Shown here: piece after piece, positions 25,936 to 34,458 of the stretch
How positions within the stretch are numbered: the stretch's first letter is position 1
Layout: each line of letters opens with the position of its first letter
Assembly: GCA_016875165.1 (NCBI GenBank)
Contig: VGSF01000005.1
Coordinates: 43,202-107,201 of the forward strand
Length of the DNA: 64,000 nt
DNA from: Deltaproteobacteria bacterium
GTDB lineage: Bacteria; Desulfobacterota; SM23-61
Reading direction: 5' to 3'
The notes under the pieces: model-generated
What the model was told of the DNA's origin: nothing
The model's database searches: none
The model's input: only the letters and a program-made list of their open reading frames with translations
Translations under genes and position numbers: made by a program

Positions 25936-27776
25936 AGCTGGAAATCCTCCTCGGCGCTACCTACCTTGGTGAGGGACGCTGCCAATTCTGCGTGTGGGCG
26001 CCCCAGGTGCAAAGAGTCGAAGTGCGCATCGTTTCTCCAGAGGAACGGATCATTTCTTTAGATCAGGGAAAAGGATACCATCAGGCATCTGCGGACAAGA
26101 TAGAACCAGGAAGCCTGTATTTTTACCGCCTCGACGGCCAGAAAGAACGCCCTGACCCAGCCTCACGTTTCCAGCCCCAAGACGTCCATGGCCCCTCCCA
26201 GGTAATCGATCCTGATTTCCCCTGGGAAGACAAAACCTGGCTGGGGCTCTCTCTCCAGGAGTATATCCTTTATGAACTTCATGTGGGCACTTTTACCCCT
26301 GAGGGAACCTTCGAAGCGATCATCCCGTATCTGGCTGAATTGAAAGACCTGGGGATTACCGCCGTGGAGCTCATGCCGGTTGCCAAGTTTCCGGGAAATC
26401 GCAACTGGGGCTACGATGGCGTCTATCCCTTCGCCGTGCAGAACTCTTACGGAGGGCCGGCAGGTTTGAAAACATTGGTCAACGCCTGCCATCAACAGGG
26501 TTTGGCCGTAGTCCTCGATGTGGTCTATAACCACCTCGGGCCGGAAGGAAATTATCTTCTTGATTTCGGGCCCTATTTCACGGATCGTTACCACACCCCC
26601 TGGGGCCAGGCTCTGAATTTTGATGGGCCTTACAGCGACGAAGTTCGCCGGTTTTTCGTCGAAAATGCTCTTTACTGGATGAGAGAGTATCATATCGATG
26701 CCCTGCGGCTTGACGCCCTCCATGCCATTTTCGACTCTTCAGCTCAGCCGTTTCTTCAGGATCTGGCCACTCTTGTCCATCTGGAGGGGGAACGGATGGA
26801 GCGGAAAGTCTATCTCTTTGCTGAGAGCGATCGAAACGATAGCCGTTTTATTCAACATTCGGATCGGGGGGGTTATGGACTTGATGCCCATTGGAACGAT
26901 GACTTTCATCACGCTCTTCATACTTTACTGACGGGGGAACGAGCCGGGTATTATCTGGATTTCGGGAGCCTCCAAGACTTGGCCAAGGCCTATGAGGATG
27001 GTTTTATATACTCGGGCCAGTATTCCCCATACCGCAAGCGCCGACATGGTTCTCCTTCTCATGACCTGCCTGCTTATCGGTTTGTTGTTTTCGCCCAAAA
27101 TCACGATCAAATAGGAAACCGCATGCTCGGCGAGCGCTTGAGCCAACTTGTCCCCCTGGAGGCACTCAAGCTGGCTGCAGGGGTCGTGCTTCTTTCTCCT
27201 TTCATCCCTCTGCTGTTCATGGGGGAAGAATACGGGGAGACGTCGCCTTTTCTTTATTTTATCAGCCACACCGACCCGGAATTGGTCGAAGCCGTGCGCC
27301 GGGGCCGGCGTGAAGAATTTTCGGCTTTTTCCTGGCAAGGGGAGCTGGCTGATCCCCAGGACGAAAACACCTTCTTCCGCTGCAAACTCAAGCGAGAGTT
27401 ACAAAACCAGGGACACCACCAAATGCTTAAGAAATTTTACAGGGAACTCCTCCGGCTCCGCAAAACACTATCTCCCCTGGCTTTTTTAAATAAAGAGCAA
27501 ATGGAAGTCCTGCGTTTTAATGAGGAAAAAATCCTTTTGCTCCGGCGCTGGAAAGAAGAGGAGGAAGTATTTATGGTCTTCAACTTTAACGATGGGGCGG
27601 TTAAGGTTGATTTGCCTGTTCCGGCAGGGCATTGGCAAAACCAGTTTGATTCGCAGGAGGAACAGTGGTATGGAAGCGAGAAAATAATTTCCAGACAGCT
27701 TCAATCTATGGGCATGGTGAGAATGTCCCTTAATCCGAAGGCCTTCACCCTTTTCGCCCGGATTAAAGGAGTTTAA
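25932..27776 (+). CDS. treZ: malto-oligosyltrehalose trehalohydrolase
   Basis: A 614-residue GH13 enzyme that releases trehalose from maltooligosyltrehalose. It has a CBM48-like domain (GEGRCQFCVWAPQVQRVEVR), the TreZ-typical YILYELHVGTFTPEGTFEA, and NWGYDGVYPFAVQNSYGGP. The catalytic pair is Asp261 in LRLDALHAI and Glu298 in LFAESDRND. A GTG start overlaps the glgB stop (GTGA), and the stop abuts the next ATG (TAAATG), so the operon is tightly translationally coupled. It works with treY two genes downstream. Confidence 0.95.
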   Translation: MKLEILLGATYLGEGRCQFCVWAPQVQRVEVRIVSPEERIISLDQGKGYHQASADKIEPGSLYFYRLDGQKERPDPASRFQPQDVHGPSQVIDPDFPWEDKTWLGLSLQEYILYELHVGTFTPEGTFEAIIPYLAELKDLGITAVELMPVAKFPGNRNWGYDGVYPFAVQNSYGGPAGLKTLVNACHQQGLAVVLDVVYNHLGPEGNYLLDFGPYFTDRYHTPWGQALNFDGPYSDEVRRFFVENALYWMREYHIDALRLDALHAIFDSSAQPFLQDLATLVHLEGERMERKVYLFAESDRNDSRFIQHSDRGGYGLDAHWNDDFHHALHTLLTGERAGYYLDFGSLQDLAKAYEDGFIYSGQYSPYRKRRHGSPSHDLPAYRFVVFAQNHDQIGNRMLGERLSQLVPLEALKLAAGVVLLSPFIPLLFMGEEYGETSPFLYFISHTDPELVEAVRRGRREEFSAFSWQGELADPQDENTFFRCKLKRELQNQGHHQMLKKFYRELLRLRKTLSPLAFLNKEQMEVLRFNEEKILLLRRWKEEEEVFMVFNFNDGAVKVDLPVPAGHWQNQFDSQEEQWYGSEKIISRQLQSMGMVRMSLNPKAFTLFARIKGV

Positions 27777-30209
27777 ATGGAACGCTACATCTGCATCCAT
27801 GGCCATTTCTACCAGCCGCCGCGGGAGAACGCCTGGCTGGAAGCAATAGAGCTTCAGGATTCAGCTTACCCCTACCACGATTGGAATGAGAGAATAACGG
27901 GAGAGTGCTACGCTTCCAACGGTGCCTCCCGAATTCTCAACGGGGAAGGGCGGATCATTAAAATTACCAATAATTATTCAAGAATCAGTTTCAATTTCGG
28001 ACCCACACTTCTGGCCTGGTTGAAAGAAAATTCGCCGGAGGTATATCAGGCCATCTTGTCGGCGGACAAGGAAAGCCAGAAAAATTTTTCCGGGCACGGC
28101 TCAGCCCTGGCCCAGGCCTATAACCACATGATTCTACCTTTGGCCAATTGGCGGGATAAATACACGCAAGTCCTCTGGGGCATCCGGGATTTTGAGCACC
28201 GTTTTGGGAGACCCCCAGAGGGAATGTGGCTTGCAGAGACGGCGGTAGACCTGGACACCCTGGACATCATGGCAACTCTGGGAATACGCTTCACCATCCT
28301 TTCCCCCTATCAGGCGCAGCGAGTCCGCCGGATCAAGGGACGGACCTGGCATGAAGTTACCGGCGGAAGCATTGATCCTTCCCGGGCTTATGAGCTTCGC
28401 CTTCCCTCGCGCCAGAAAATCAACCTGTTCTTCTATGATGGGCCCATCTCTCAGGCCGTAGCCTTTGAACACCTGCTCACCAATGGAGAGCATTTCGCCC
28501 GCAGGCTCGCCGGTGCCTTTTCCGATGCTCGTAAGTGGCCGCAACTGATCCATATCGCCACGGATGGAGAAACCTATGGCCACCACCAGCGCCATGGCGA
28601 CATGGGTCTGGCCTATGCCCTCCATTACATCGAGGCCAATAACCTGGCCCGGCTGACCAATTACGGGGAGTATTTGGAAAAACATCCCCCTACGCACGAA
28701 GTGGAAATGTTGGAGAACAGTTCCTGGAGCTGTTCCCACGGAGTCGAGCGGTGGCGGAGCAATTGTGGGTGTAGCAGCGGAATGAACCCGGAATGGAATC
28801 AAAACTGGAGGGGGCCGCTGCGGGAAGCCCTGGACTGGCTGCGGGACACTCTCGCCCCCTTATACAAAGAGAAAGCCAGCCAGTTTTTAAAAGATCCCTG
28901 GGAAGCGCGGGACGAATATATCGGGATCATCCTCGATCGCTCCCCGGAAAATATTGATCGATTTATGAGCCAGCACGCTGTTCATGAGCTGAGCCCTTCC
29001 GATAAAATCGCCGCCCTTAAGCTATTGGAACTTCAGCGCCACGCCATGCTCATGTTCACCAGCTGTGGCTGGTTCTTCGATGAACTCTCGGGAATCGAAA
29101 CGGTCCAGGTTATTCAGTACGCCGGTCGGGCAATTCAACTGTTTGAAGGGCTTTTCGGCGACCACCTGGAGTCTCAATTCCTGGAGCGACTGGAGCGGGT
29201 GAAGAGCAATATTCTCGAACACCGAGATGGCCGCCATATTTACGAAAAATTTGCGAAACCCGCCATGGTGGACCTGAGCAAGGTTGGCGGACACTACGCC
29301 ATTCGATCGTTGTTTGAGCCTTACGCCGAGCATGACCGGATCTATTGTTATGAGGTCCACAGGGAGGACTACCAGAGCTCCGAAACGGGAAAGATGAGGC
29401 TGGCGGTAGGTCGGGCGAGATTCACGTCCCGGATTACCGAGGAGTCGGCTCTCCTGAGCTTTGGGGTTATGCACTTCGGAGACCACAACTTGAGCGGTGG
29501 GATTCGGACTTTCCGCGGGGAGGAAGCGTACCAGACGCTGGTGCAAGAAGTTACCGAGGTTTTTTCCCGGGCTGATCTCCCCGAAGTCATCCGTATCCTG
29601 GACCGGGGCTTTGGAAAAAATATTTTCTCCCTCAAGACGCTTTTCCGGGATGAGCAGCGTAAGATCTTGAATCAGATTTTAAATACCACCCTGAACCAGG
29701 CCGAGGCTGTTTACCGCCAGCTTTATGAAAATCAGGTGACGCTGATGCGCTTTCTAATCGATTTGGGAAGCCCTCTACCCAAGAGCTTTCAAACGGCTGC
29801 GGAATTCATCCTGAATACGAGCTTACGGAAGGTGTTGGAGGCCGATGAATTCGACCGAAACCGCACCAAAGCCCTTTTGGATGAAGCCGAAGGGCTGAGG
29901 GTTCCTCTCGATGGAGTGAGCCTCGGGTATACCCTAAAAAGAAAAATCGAGCAAAAGGCAGGGCAATTCCGGACCAACCCTAATGACCTTCTCCTTTTGC
30001 AGAATCTTGAAGAGCTGGTTAGCCTGGCCAATACCCTCCCTTTCGAAGTGGATTTTTGGAAGGCTCAGAATATTTATTTTGAGATGCTGGAGAAAATTTT
30101 TCTCGAACTTCGGGAAAAGGCCGAGAAAGGGGAGGTGGGCGCTCAAGCTTGGGTCGACCACTTCACCGCCCTCGGGGAAAAGCTGCATTGCCGAATCACT
30201 TGCGGCTGA
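27777..30209 (+). CDS. GH57-family protein with DUF3536 domain
   Basis: An 810-residue protein. The N-terminal 350 residues are a GH57-type (beta/alpha)7 domain (MERYICIHGHFYQPPRENAW; RPPEGMWLAETAVDLDTLDI; ATDGETYGHHQRHGDMGLAY). The C-terminal half matches DUF3536, including FTSCGWFFDELSGIETVQVI. GH57 enzymes act on alpha-glucans with a retaining Glu/Asp pair; Glu in WLAETA is a candidate nucleophile and Asp in ATDGETYG the candidate acid. The precise reaction of GH57-DUF3536 proteins is not established to my knowledge. Its position between treZ and treY with no intergenic gap suggests action on malto-oligosaccharides or branched glucan. Confidence 0.85.
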   Translation: MERYICIHGHFYQPPRENAWLEAIELQDSAYPYHDWNERITGECYASNGASRILNGEGRIIKITNNYSRISFNFGPTLLAWLKENSPEVYQAILSADKESQKNFSGHGSALAQAYNHMILPLANWRDKYTQVLWGIRDFEHRFGRPPEGMWLAETAVDLDTLDIMATLGIRFTILSPYQAQRVRRIKGRTWHEVTGGSIDPSRAYELRLPSRQKINLFFYDGPISQAVAFEHLLTNGEHFARRLAGAFSDARKWPQLIHIATDGETYGHHQRHGDMGLAYALHYIEANNLARLTNYGEYLEKHPPTHEVEMLENSSWSCSHGVERWRSNCGCSSGMNPEWNQNWRGPLREALDWLRDTLAPLYKEKASQFLKDPWEARDEYIGIILDRSPENIDRFMSQHAVHELSPSDKIAALKLLELQRHAMLMFTSCGWFFDELSGIETVQVIQYAGRAIQLFEGLFGDHLESQFLERLERVKSNILEHRDGRHIYEKFAKPAMVDLSKVGGHYAIRSLFEPYAEHDRIYCYEVHREDYQSSETGKMRLAVGRARFTSRITEESALLSFGVMHFGDHNLSGGIRTFRGEEAYQTLVQEVTEVFSRADLPEVIRILDRGFGKNIFSLKTLFRDEQRKILNQILNTTLNQAEAVYRQLYENQVTLMRFLIDLGSPLPKSFQTAAEFILNTSLRKVLEADEFDRNRTKALLDEAEGLRVPLDGVSLGYTLKRKIEQKAGQFRTNPNDLLLLQNLEELVSLANTLPFEVDFWKAQNIYFEMLEKIFLELREKAEKGEVGAQAWVDHFTALGEKLHCRITCG

Positions 30210-30217
30210 AGGAGAAG

Positions 30218-33200
30218 ATGAAAGAAAAAGATACCCGAGTCCCGTTCGCTTTTTCTGAAAGGGTCCAGGAGCTCCTTACCCCGCTTCGCATCCCCCGGTC
30301 GACTTATCGCCTCCAGTTCAACCGGGGTTTCACCTTCCGGCAAGCCCGGGATTTAGTCCCCTATTTCGATGACCTGGGGATCAGCGACCTCTATGCCTCT
30401 CCTCTTTTCAAACCTTGCTCGGAGGAAGGGCATGGCTATGACATTTGCGACCACCAGCAGTTCAACCCGGCCATAGGCAGCCAGGAAGAATTCGGAGCCT
30501 TATCCGCAGCCCTGCAGGCTCGATCCATGGGGCTCATTCTGGATGTGGTGCCCAACCACATGGGCATCAGCCGGAACAACATCTGGTGGATGGATGTGCT
30601 GGAGAACGGCCCCAGTTCAATCTATTCCCGCTTTTTCGACCTGGAATGGCACCCGGTAAAACGTGAGCTGGAGAATAAGGTCCTCCTCCCCATTCTGGAA
30701 GACCAGTATGGCCAAGTGCTGGAAAGCGGAAAATTTCAACTAGCCTGTAAAGAAGGCGCTTTTTTTCTCTATTATCATGAAACCAAACTGCCGGTGGCTC
30801 CTCGCTCCTATAGTTTGATCCTCGGATATTTCATCGACACCCTGACCCAGACCCTTGGGAAAGAGAATGAAGATCTGCAGGAACTTCAAAGCATCCTGAC
30901 CGCCTTGAATTATCTGCCTCTACGAACAGAAGTGAATCCCGAAAAACTGGCCGAACGGAACCGGGAGAAAGAAGTCATCAAAAGGCGCATTGCCGCCCTC
31001 TACCAAAAAAGCCCGGATATCCGGCAGGCCATTGACAGGACTGTCCAGGATTTCAATGGTACGGTGGGGGGTCCCCGCAGCTTCGACCGGCTGGATGCCT
31101 TGATCAATGACCAGGCCTATCGCCTGGCTTTTTGGCGGGTAGCCTCCGATGAGATCAACTACCGGCGGTTCTTTGACATCAACAATCTGGCGGCGATTCG
31201 TATGGAACTTCCCGAGGTCTTCCAACAGGCTCACCGATTAATTTTTCGCCTTCTCGGGGAAGGAAAAGTTACCGGATTGCGCATTGACCACCCCGACGGC
31301 CTGCGCAACCCCGCGCATTACTTCCGCCAGCTCCAGATTAGCTACATAGAGCAATTGATTCAGATCCATTTGACCGCTCACGATTTACAAGGTGATTCCG
31401 CCCTGCCTAAGGGCATGGAGAAGATGGTCGAGGATTGGCTTGCGGATCTCCTCAAGCAAAAAGAAACTTCCCCCTCTGCCTGGCCCCTTTATGTAGTCGC
31501 CGAAAAAATTCTCTCCGCGGGGGAATCCCTGCCCGAAGATTGGGCGGTATCCGGCACTACAGGTTATGACTTCCTAAACGCAGTAAATGGGTTGTTCGTG
31601 GATAGCCGCAACCATAAGGCCTTCGATCGGATCTACAGCCATTTCATGGGAAGCCAGATGCATTTCTCCCATCTGGTGAACTCCACAAAAAAAATGATTA
31701 TGCTGGTTTCCCTGGCCAGCGAGATCAATGCCCTCAGCCACAAGCTCGAACGCATCTCTGAAAAGAACCGCCGCTACCGTGACTTCACCCTCAACAGCCT
31801 TACCTTTGCCATGCGGGAAATAATCGCCTGCTTGCCGGTCTACCGCACTTATGTTTCCGGCCCGGAGGTCGTTTTACCGCGGGATCAGGCCTATATTGAG
31901 AATGCGGTGGCCGAGGCCAAAAGAAGAAATCCGCGGACGGCCGAGGCCATCTTCGACTTTATTGGCCACACCCTTCTGCTGCGCAACATTCAGGATTTTT
32001 CAGAAGAAGATCAGGGAAAGGTAATTGACTTCGTCATGACCTACCAGCAGATTACCGGGCCGGTTATGGCCAAAGGACTGGAGGACACGGCTTTCTACGT
32101 ATACAACCGGCTGGTTTCTTTAAATGAAGTGGGTGGTCATCCCGATCATTTTGGAATCTCAGGTTCCGCCTTTCATCAGAAGAACGCCGAACGCCTACGG
32201 CAATGGCCTCATTCCTTTCTGGCCACTTCTACCCACGACACAAAACGCGGTGAGGATGTGCGGAGTCGCCTTAACGTGCTTCCGGAGATCCCAGGGGAAT
32301 GGCGGGCCGCTTTGAGCCGCTGGAGCCGGCTCAACGCCTCCAAAAAGACCGCAGTGGATGGAAAACCGGCTCCAGATCGTAATGACGAGTATCTGCTTTA
32401 CCAGACCCTGGTGGGGTCTTGGCCCGTGGAGCCCATGAATTCAGAGGGGTTCGCCCACTTCCGGGAAAGGATTGCCGCTTATATGCGTAAGGCCACCTTG
32501 GAGGCCAAGGTTCATACCAGCTGGATCAATCCAAATGAGAAATACAACGAGGCGGTGAAGAATTTTGTTTATCGGCTGCTAGACGACCGGGGGAAAAACC
32601 GGTTCCTCAGCGACCTACTGGCCTTTCAGCGGCGGGTGGCTTTTTTTGGCCAGTGGAACTCCTTGTCCCAGACTCTTCTGAAGCTCACTTGCCCCGGAGT
32701 TCCCGATATTTATCAGGGAACCGAACTCTGGGACTTCAGCCTGGTGGACCCTGATAACCGCCGGCCAGTAGACTACCAAAAGCGCCGCACCCTGTTAAAC
32801 GAGCTGCAAGATAAGGTAGATCATAGCGGAGAGGACCTTGTTCCTCTGGTGCAGGACCTCCTCAACACCAGCCCGGACGGGCGGATCAAGCTTTATCTGA
32901 TCTACCGCACGCTCAACTTCCGTCGTCTGCATCAGCAGATTTTTTCTGAAGGCGCCTATCTGCCATTAGGAGCATTTGGTGAAAAGAAGGATTGTGTATA
33001 TTCTTTTTCCCGGATTTTAGCCGGGGAGGAAATTGTCATTACAGCCCCGCGAATGGTAGTCCAACTCACCGGGGGGGTCGAGCAACCGCCTTTGGGGGAG
33101 AAGGTATGGAAGGATACCTGGCTTACCCTGCCTCCCCAATCGGCGGGCCGTATATACCGCAACCTCTTTACCAATGAAAAATTATCTGTAGGTGAGAAAG

Positions 33201-33277
33201 AAGGTCTATCGGGTTTGTCGTTGGCAGATGTATTCAGCCATTTCCCGGCCGCTCTCCTGGAGCGGATGGCAACTTAA
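30218..33277 (+). CDS. treY: malto-oligosyltrehalose synthase
   Basis: A 1019-residue GH13 isomerase that turns the reducing end of a glucan into a trehalosyl unit. The N-terminus has the TreY signature IPRSTYRLQFNRGFTFRQA and GISDLYASPLFK, plus DVVPNHMGIS. The nucleophile is Asp357 in GLRIDHPDGL and the acid/base is Glu429 in VVAEKIL; KGLEDTAFYVYNRL and STHDTKRGEDVR are also typical. It is longer than many TreY proteins (about 700-950 residues), with extra sequence between the barrel motifs. The ATG at 30218 follows GAAGGAG and was preferred over the longer reading from 30149. It is the last gene of the operon; no obvious terminator follows. Confidence 0.95.
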   Translation: MKEKDTRVPFAFSERVQELLTPLRIPRSTYRLQFNRGFTFRQARDLVPYFDDLGISDLYASPLFKPCSEEGHGYDICDHQQFNPAIGSQEEFGALSAALQARSMGLILDVVPNHMGISRNNIWWMDVLENGPSSIYSRFFDLEWHPVKRELENKVLLPILEDQYGQVLESGKFQLACKEGAFFLYYHETKLPVAPRSYSLILGYFIDTLTQTLGKENEDLQELQSILTALNYLPLRTEVNPEKLAERNREKEVIKRRIAALYQKSPDIRQAIDRTVQDFNGTVGGPRSFDRLDALINDQAYRLAFWRVASDEINYRRFFDINNLAAIRMELPEVFQQAHRLIFRLLGEGKVTGLRIDHPDGLRNPAHYFRQLQISYIEQLIQIHLTAHDLQGDSALPKGMEKMVEDWLADLLKQKETSPSAWPLYVVAEKILSAGESLPEDWAVSGTTGYDFLNAVNGLFVDSRNHKAFDRIYSHFMGSQMHFSHLVNSTKKMIMLVSLASEINALSHKLERISEKNRRYRDFTLNSLTFAMREIIACLPVYRTYVSGPEVVLPRDQAYIENAVAEAKRRNPRTAEAIFDFIGHTLLLRNIQDFSEEDQGKVIDFVMTYQQITGPVMAKGLEDTAFYVYNRLVSLNEVGGHPDHFGISGSAFHQKNAERLRQWPHSFLATSTHDTKRGEDVRSRLNVLPEIPGEWRAALSRWSRLNASKKTAVDGKPAPDRNDEYLLYQTLVGSWPVEPMNSEGFAHFRERIAAYMRKATLEAKVHTSWINPNEKYNEAVKNFVYRLLDDRGKNRFLSDLLAFQRRVAFFGQWNSLSQTLLKLTCPGVPDIYQGTELWDFSLVDPDNRRPVDYQKRRTLLNELQDKVDHSGEDLVPLVQDLLNTSPDGRIKLYLIYRTLNFRRLHQQIFSEGAYLPLGAFGEKKDCVYSFSRILAGEEIVITAPRMVVQLTGGVEQPPLGEKVWKDTWLTLPPQSAGRIYRNLFTNEKLSVGEKEGLSGLSLADVFSHFPAALLERMAT

Positions 33278-33404
33278 ATAGGCTTGCGGGATATTCTTAT
33301 GTTTGGATATAAATGTTTATCTCATTCGCCGGCATGTTCTGGGGGAATTATTTCCCTTTGAGGTTGTTCTCCTGCAAAGTATCGAAACTTGCTGGCTTTA
33401 TATT

Positions 33405-33570
33405 CAATTAGTTCTCATCCGGAAACCCCCTCTCCCCTTGCGGGAGAGGGTTGGGGTGAGGGGATTAAAATGGAAGTCATAGAAATTTTAACCCCTTATC
33501 ACCCCCACCCTCCCCTCCCCCGTCGAAGGGGGAGGTGAAAAATTGAGTTTCCGGATGGACACCAATTAGT
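33405..33570. repeat. AATTAGTT..CATCCGGAAAC inverted-repeat element, copy 2
   Basis: The ends are CAATTAGTTCTCATCCGGAA and its near-complement TTTCCGGATGGACACCAATT. The interior carries the same two hairpins as the copy at 16745-16915, in the opposite order, so the two copies are inverted relative to each other. Confidence 0.7.
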
Positions 33571-33608
33571 CTATGGAATAACTGGATTGTATAGGAATTT
33601 CTTTTTTT

Positions 33609-33874
33609 GTAACAGTTTAGCGATTTGAAAAAATGGTATAAAAGCCTTTGTTTTGGGCCGGGGGTTAGAGCGGAACGCGCCGGAAGCATCGGTTGGGGTT
33701 CCGCTTGGCCCCGAAGACAGAAGATCTTTTCCTCCGGAGGAGGCGGTGGTTCTGGCCCGCCCCATATGCGGAGATATAAGCGCCTCATGATTCCAAGCGT
33801 TCCGCTCTGGCCCCCGGCCCCTGGAACCCCTTGGCCTTTACAACACACCTTTTTTCAAAGAGCTAAAGTGTTAC
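33609..33874 (+). mobile_element. 266-bp GTAAC-ended palindromic element, copy A
   Basis: The terminal inverted repeats are GTAACAGTTTAGCGATTTGA on the left and the complement of GTAACACTTTAGCTCTTTGA on the right. Flanks are CTTTTTTT and CTTTTTAG, an imperfect 8-bp target duplication. Inside is a 24-bp helix (33655-33678 region with about 33797-33821) enclosing conserved blocks CGCCGGAAGCATCGG, a GGCGG..CCCGCC hairpin and ATGATTCCAAGCG. No protein is encoded. GTAA ends and 8-bp duplications are typical of IS66-family insertion sequences, so trans-mobilisation by an IS66 transposase is inferred. It is about 90% alike to copies B and C. Confidence 0.8.
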
Positions 33875-33882
33875 CTTTTTAG

Positions 33883-34150
33883 CCCGCCTCAGGCGGATCA
33901 CTTTAGACGTTTGACATATTCTTTACTTTTTCTTAATCATGGTTTTAAGAACTCTGTGATCTCTGTACTACTAACGTGCAACATCTTGAAATTTTGTTAA
34001 GCAAAATTGATTCGGAAACTGGCCTCTGAAATCCCCCCTGCCCCCCTTTGCTAAAGGGGGGCAGGGGGGATTTCTGGGATCGGGCGTGGCCATAAGCAAA
34101 ACTTACTTTTGGTTGCGGCTCTGCCGCGCTGTGTCCTCTGTGGCTAATTT
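33883..34150. repeat. dispersed ACAGAGGACACAGAGATCAC repeat, interrupted copy
   Basis: 33884-33969 is the reverse complement of about 43185-43262 (GATCCGCCTGAG..; CTTTTTCTTAATCATGGTTT). The terminal part GTGTCCTCTGTGGCTAA appears only after about 160 bp, at about 34131-34147, so something inserted within this copy. The uninterrupted relative is at 43168-43262. Confidence 0.6.
34029..34073. repeat. perfect 21-bp hairpin repeat
   Basis: AAATCCCCCCTGCCCCCCTT plus T, a 3-nt loop, then the exact complement. It is a common type of intergenic palindrome. It lacks a T run that would make it a standard terminator. Confidence 0.7.
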
Positions 34151-34257
34151 AAAAAGGAATTCGCGGAAAAAATATATTGACACAACCTTAGACATTTTAT
34201 ATGATGGTAGCAAATGAAGCAAGCTGCCGCACAAAGTTGTGCGGTGGCTCATGACGA

Positions 34258-34296
34258 GGGCGTCCTAAAGTGGAAGAAAAGGACGCCTTTTTTATT
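34258..34296 (+). terminator. intrinsic terminator, leader unit 1
   Basis: Stem GGCGTCC / GGACGCC (34259-34265 with 34281-34287), then six T and an A/T-rich tail. It lies about 165 bp upstream of the glutamate synthase ATG, so it would stop transcription before the gene unless overcome. Confidence 0.75.
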
Positions 34297-34365
34297 TTAA
34301 TACAGGTTTTAAAAAAATTGCCGTAATGCCGCCCGATGAAGTGCGGCTGCATCATGGTTGACAAA

Positions 34366-34402
34366 GGCGTCCAATTGCTAAAGCAAGGGCGCCTTTTCTT
34401 TT
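34366..34402 (+). terminator. intrinsic terminator, leader unit 2
   Basis: Stem GGCGTCC / GGGCGCC with one G-U pair, extended by inner TTGC/GCAA, followed by TTTTCTTTTC. It ends about 57 bp before the glutamate synthase ATG. Confidence 0.7.
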
Positions 34403-34458
34403 CAGAATAAATGAAAAGGCGCCGGGCCAAAAAAAATGTGATAAGGAGGGAAATATAT

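Larger units (their letters stand above)
33278..34194. other. repeat-filled spacer between glucan and nitrogen modules
   Basis: About 0.9 kb without a gene. In order it contains the CCGGAAAC inverted repeat (33405-33570), mobile element A (33609-33874), an interrupted dispersed repeat (33883-34150) and a perfect C/G hairpin (34029-34073). Several insertions appear nested, making this an insertion hot spot. Confidence 0.7.
34195..34402 (+). promoter_or_regulatory. tandem attenuator-like leader upstream of glutamate synthase
   Basis: Two homologous units follow each other. Each has a GC hairpin (unit 1: CCGCAC-AAAGTT-GTGCGG at 34227-34244; unit 2: GCCGC, 10-nt loop, GCGGC at 34328-34347), then a shared TCATG-containing linker, then an intrinsic terminator built on GGCGTCC (34258-34296 and 34366-34402). 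Unit 1 also has a preceding hairpin GGTAGC/GCTGCC. Two terminators in the 5' leader of a nitrogen-assimilation gene imply control by antitermination. The AAAGTT hexaloop (A at 1, G at 4) fits ANTAR-protein target loops, known to control nitrogen genes in Geobacter, but unit 2 does not show such a loop. Confidence 0.6.

Noticed and set aside
33477..33882. ORFs within element A (both strands), e.g. a 123-residue one
   Set aside because: Similar ORFs appear in copy B and C only because the DNA is repeated; frames are disrupted between copies and the sequence is explained by the palindromic element.
34195..34402. glutamine riboswitch (glnA/DP type) in the glutamate synthase leader
   Set aside because: The three-stem junction and consensus of that riboswitch could not be recognised; the visible structure is two repeated hairpin-terminator units.
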